Source of the DNA: Acinetobacter rudis | GTDB taxonomy: Bacteria > Pseudomonadota > Gammaproteobacteria > Pseudomonadales > Moraxellaceae | NCBI RefSeq assembly: GCF_031157835.1 | Contig: NZ_JAVIDR010000011.1 | Location: 35,569 to 99,568 of the forward strand | Direction: 5' to 3' | DNA length: 64,000 nucleotides | Shown: in pieces, positions 62,793-64,000 of the stretch | Layout: each line of letters opens with the position of its first letter | How positions within the stretch are numbered: position 1 is the stretch's first letter | The notes under the pieces: generated by a model | Databases searched by the model: none | Told to the model about the DNA's origin: nothing | The model's input: only the letters and a program-made list of their open reading frames with translations | Made by a program: the position numbers and the translations under genes

Positions 62793-63532
62793 GCCCCACC
62801 TCCTACACGCTGATCAGCCCAATTACACTCAACCACCGTCAACCCATCATGTTGAAAGCGAGACCAGAGACGGTCGCCTAAATTCTCTTTAAGATCATCT
62901 AGCCCAAAGTTCGAAATAAGCATCGTTGGCTTGTTCTCGTCATAACGTGCATATAGAACCTTGTGTACCAACTGCAATCGGCTTTCGTGCTGGTCATGCA
63001 AGCCATACTCGTCAAGAATCAGTAAGTCGGTATCTGTGAATCGGTAAATCGCATTGGCTTCGCTGTCATCTGCCTTTTTCCAAGCATTGGCTATCTCATT
63101 GGCCATATCTTCAGAAGTGATGTAGCGGACGTACTTGCGTTGATCTAACAGGTTTCTAGCCACGGCGCAGGCTAAGTGGGTTTTTCCAGTACCAGGGCGA
63201 CCAATCATGATCAGATTACGATTCATCCCTGCCAAAAAATCTTTAGTGAACTTGGCACAATTCTGTTTAGCCATCAGCTGTCCGTTGTTCTCAGTGGTGT
63301 AATTACTAAAACCACAGTTTTCATGGCGACTAGGTAGTTGAGCACCTTTGAAATGATTTTCACGAACCTTGATGTTTACAGCATGTTTGTGTTCTTCGTT
63401 ACCATGCTCTAAAGCTTCAAGACTGCATTGTTTGCAGAACGTGCGACCATGAAAAGAAATCTTGTTTTGCATGTGTGTTGAGCAGTATTCATTCGACTGC
63501 TGTAAATCAAAACGTAGAGCCATTGCGTTCAT
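62789..63532 (-). CDS. DnaC-like replicative helicase loader
   Basis: A 247-residue AAA+ loader: N-terminal zinc-type motif (CSTHMQNKI, CKQC), Walker A GRPGTGKTHLA, Walker B DLLILDEYG, sensor LISNF. It recruits the host DnaB helicase to the phage origin, together with the O-like protein upstream. ATGA overlap with that gene. Confidence 0.88.
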   Translation of the reverse strand: MNAMALRFDLQQSNEYCSTHMQNKISFHGRTFCKQCSLEALEHGNEEHKHAVNIKVRENHFKGAQLPSRHENCGFSNYTTENNGQLMAKQNCAKFTKDFLAGMNRNLIMIGRPGTGKTHLACAVARNLLDQRKYVRYITSEDMANEIANAWKKADDSEANAIYRFTDTDLLILDEYGLHDQHESRLQLVHKVLYARYDENKPTMLISNFGLDDLKENLGDRLWSRFQHDGLTVVECNWADQRVGGGA

Positions 63533-64000
63533 ATCAAGCCCTCTAAATCAATTTCGCCAACTGGTGGCCCATAATTCTGAACCTCTCCCCATGCTGCGTT
63601 GACGTTGCGGTTTACAGGCTGAGAGTTTTTGTTATCAGAACGATTTTGTTTTTTAGCTACAGGTTTACGCTTCACCCACTTCACGAAATTCGAATACATC
63701 TGAGTGTCAGTGATCGATCCTGTTTTCAAACGTGGTGAGTAATGCGAGTTCACTTCAAGTAATACTTGATCAACTTGGTCTTGAGTCATAGCTTGTTCAC
63801 CTGAACGCTGTAACCAAGAATTAAGCGAATGCAAATCAGGTACCCAGAGATTTAAGACTTCATCAACACAATTTTGAGCTGCGGTCTCTTGTGTATTTAT
63901 ATCTGTAGTAATCTCTGTAGTATTCTCTGTATTTGTCCCCCTTTTGAAATGGGGAGGGTCTACCTTTTGAAATGGGGAGCCTCCCTCTTTTGAAACAGGG
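63529..64000 (-). CDS. O-like replication initiator (5' end beyond window)
   Basis: The frame is open to the right edge; about 156 C-terminal residues are visible, ending GEIDLEGLI. A Thr/Asn/Glu-rich linker (NTENTTEITTDIN) is followed by a C-terminal domain typical of phage O-type proteins that bind DnaB or the loader (LNSWLQRSGE, ITDTQMYSNFVKWVKRKP). Three 23-bp iterons occur inside the coding sequence, as in lambda O. Confidence 0.75.
   Translation of the reverse strand, partial: PVSKEGGSPFQKVDPPHFKRGTNTENTTEITTDINTQETAAQNCVDEVLNLWVPDLHSLNSWLQRSGEQAMTQDQVDQVLLEVNSHYSPRLKTGSITDTQMYSNFVKWVKRKPVAKKQNRSDNKNSQPVNRNVNAAWGEVQNYGPPVGEIDLEGLI
63902..63931 (-). repeat. 12-bp tandem repeat inside O-like gene
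   Basis: TCTGTA starts at 63,902, 63,914 and 63,926, a 12-base period, encoding the Thr/Glu/Asn-rich linker. Being a multiple of three it may be a protein-level repeat. Confidence 0.55.
63941..64000 (-). repeat. 23-bp-period direct repeats, candidate replication origin iterons
   Basis: CTTTTGAAA begins at 63,941, 63,964 and 63,987, exactly 23 bases apart, with flanking GGGGAG conserved in the first two copies. The array continues to the window edge. The period is not a multiple of three, so conservation is at the DNA level. Confidence 0.7.

Overview
The window is AT-rich DNA from a gammaproteobacterium, most likely an Acinetobacter outside the baumannii core group. Support comes from the style of the housekeeping genes (lpxB, DAHP synthase, ispF, fadH, nnr, thiM), from Acinetobacter-type conserved unknowns (DUF6231, DUF2797), and from a chromosomal APH(3')-VI-like gene of the kind known as intrinsic in A. 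guillouiae. Species assignment is inference.

Positions 1-24,500 are chromosome. They hold a disulfide-relay cluster (dsbD, a TlpA-like thioredoxin, dsbG); a persulfide-detoxification operon (sulfur dioxygenase plus two half-size YeeE/YedE permeases) divergent from a BigR/SqrR-type ArsR sensor; an unknown double zinc-ribbon protein; thiM; a YqiJ-like membrane protein; DUF6231 and DUF2797 proteins; lpxB; DAHP synthase; a phosphatase-like protein; ispF; an LprI-like secreted protein; fadH divergent from a PadR regulator with an alpha/beta hydrolase; a Sel1-repeat protein; a YodC-like protein; a candidate sRNA with a perfect CRP-type site in its promoter; nnr; aph(3')-VI-like; a LysE exporter; and a LysR gene broken by a +1 frameshift in an A8 tract.

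Positions 24,580-26,400 are an integration region. A tyrosine-recombinase gene lacks an evident catalytic tyrosine. Next to it lies the 5' half of a tRNA-Met(CAT) gene cut in the anticodon loop, flanked by clusters of short repeats resembling integrase arm sites.

From about 26,100 to the end of the window is a siphovirus-type prophage, nearly all on the minus strand, running off the right edge. Read in transcription order (right to left): replication (O-like gene with 23-bp iterons, DnaC-like loader), a chain of small overlapping genes with HNH and PD-(D/E)XK nucleases, a structured non-coding switch region, a metallopeptidase, terminase (DUF2280 and TerL), portal (DUF4055), MuF-like protein, a DUF2829 (Tad2-like) protein, scaffold, capsid, head-tail connectors, tail tube, tail chaperones with a lambda-type GGGAAAG frameshift, tape measure with a permuted-looking M23 peptidase, tail tip (DUF1833, C40 peptidase, TipJ), and a fibre carrying a serine DD-peptidase-like domain. 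Next comes an inserted cassette (second copy of that domain, M14 carboxypeptidase, CatB-type acetyltransferase) lying between two holin-like genes. Endolysin and Rz/Rz1 close the late block.

Between lysis genes and attachment region are plus-strand cargo genes. One is a two-gene operon of an unknown protein and an XRE-ImmA metallopeptidase, the best candidate here for a phage-borne defence or toxin-antitoxin system. Nearly every gap in the late operon has an intrinsic terminator just before the next ribosome-binding site.
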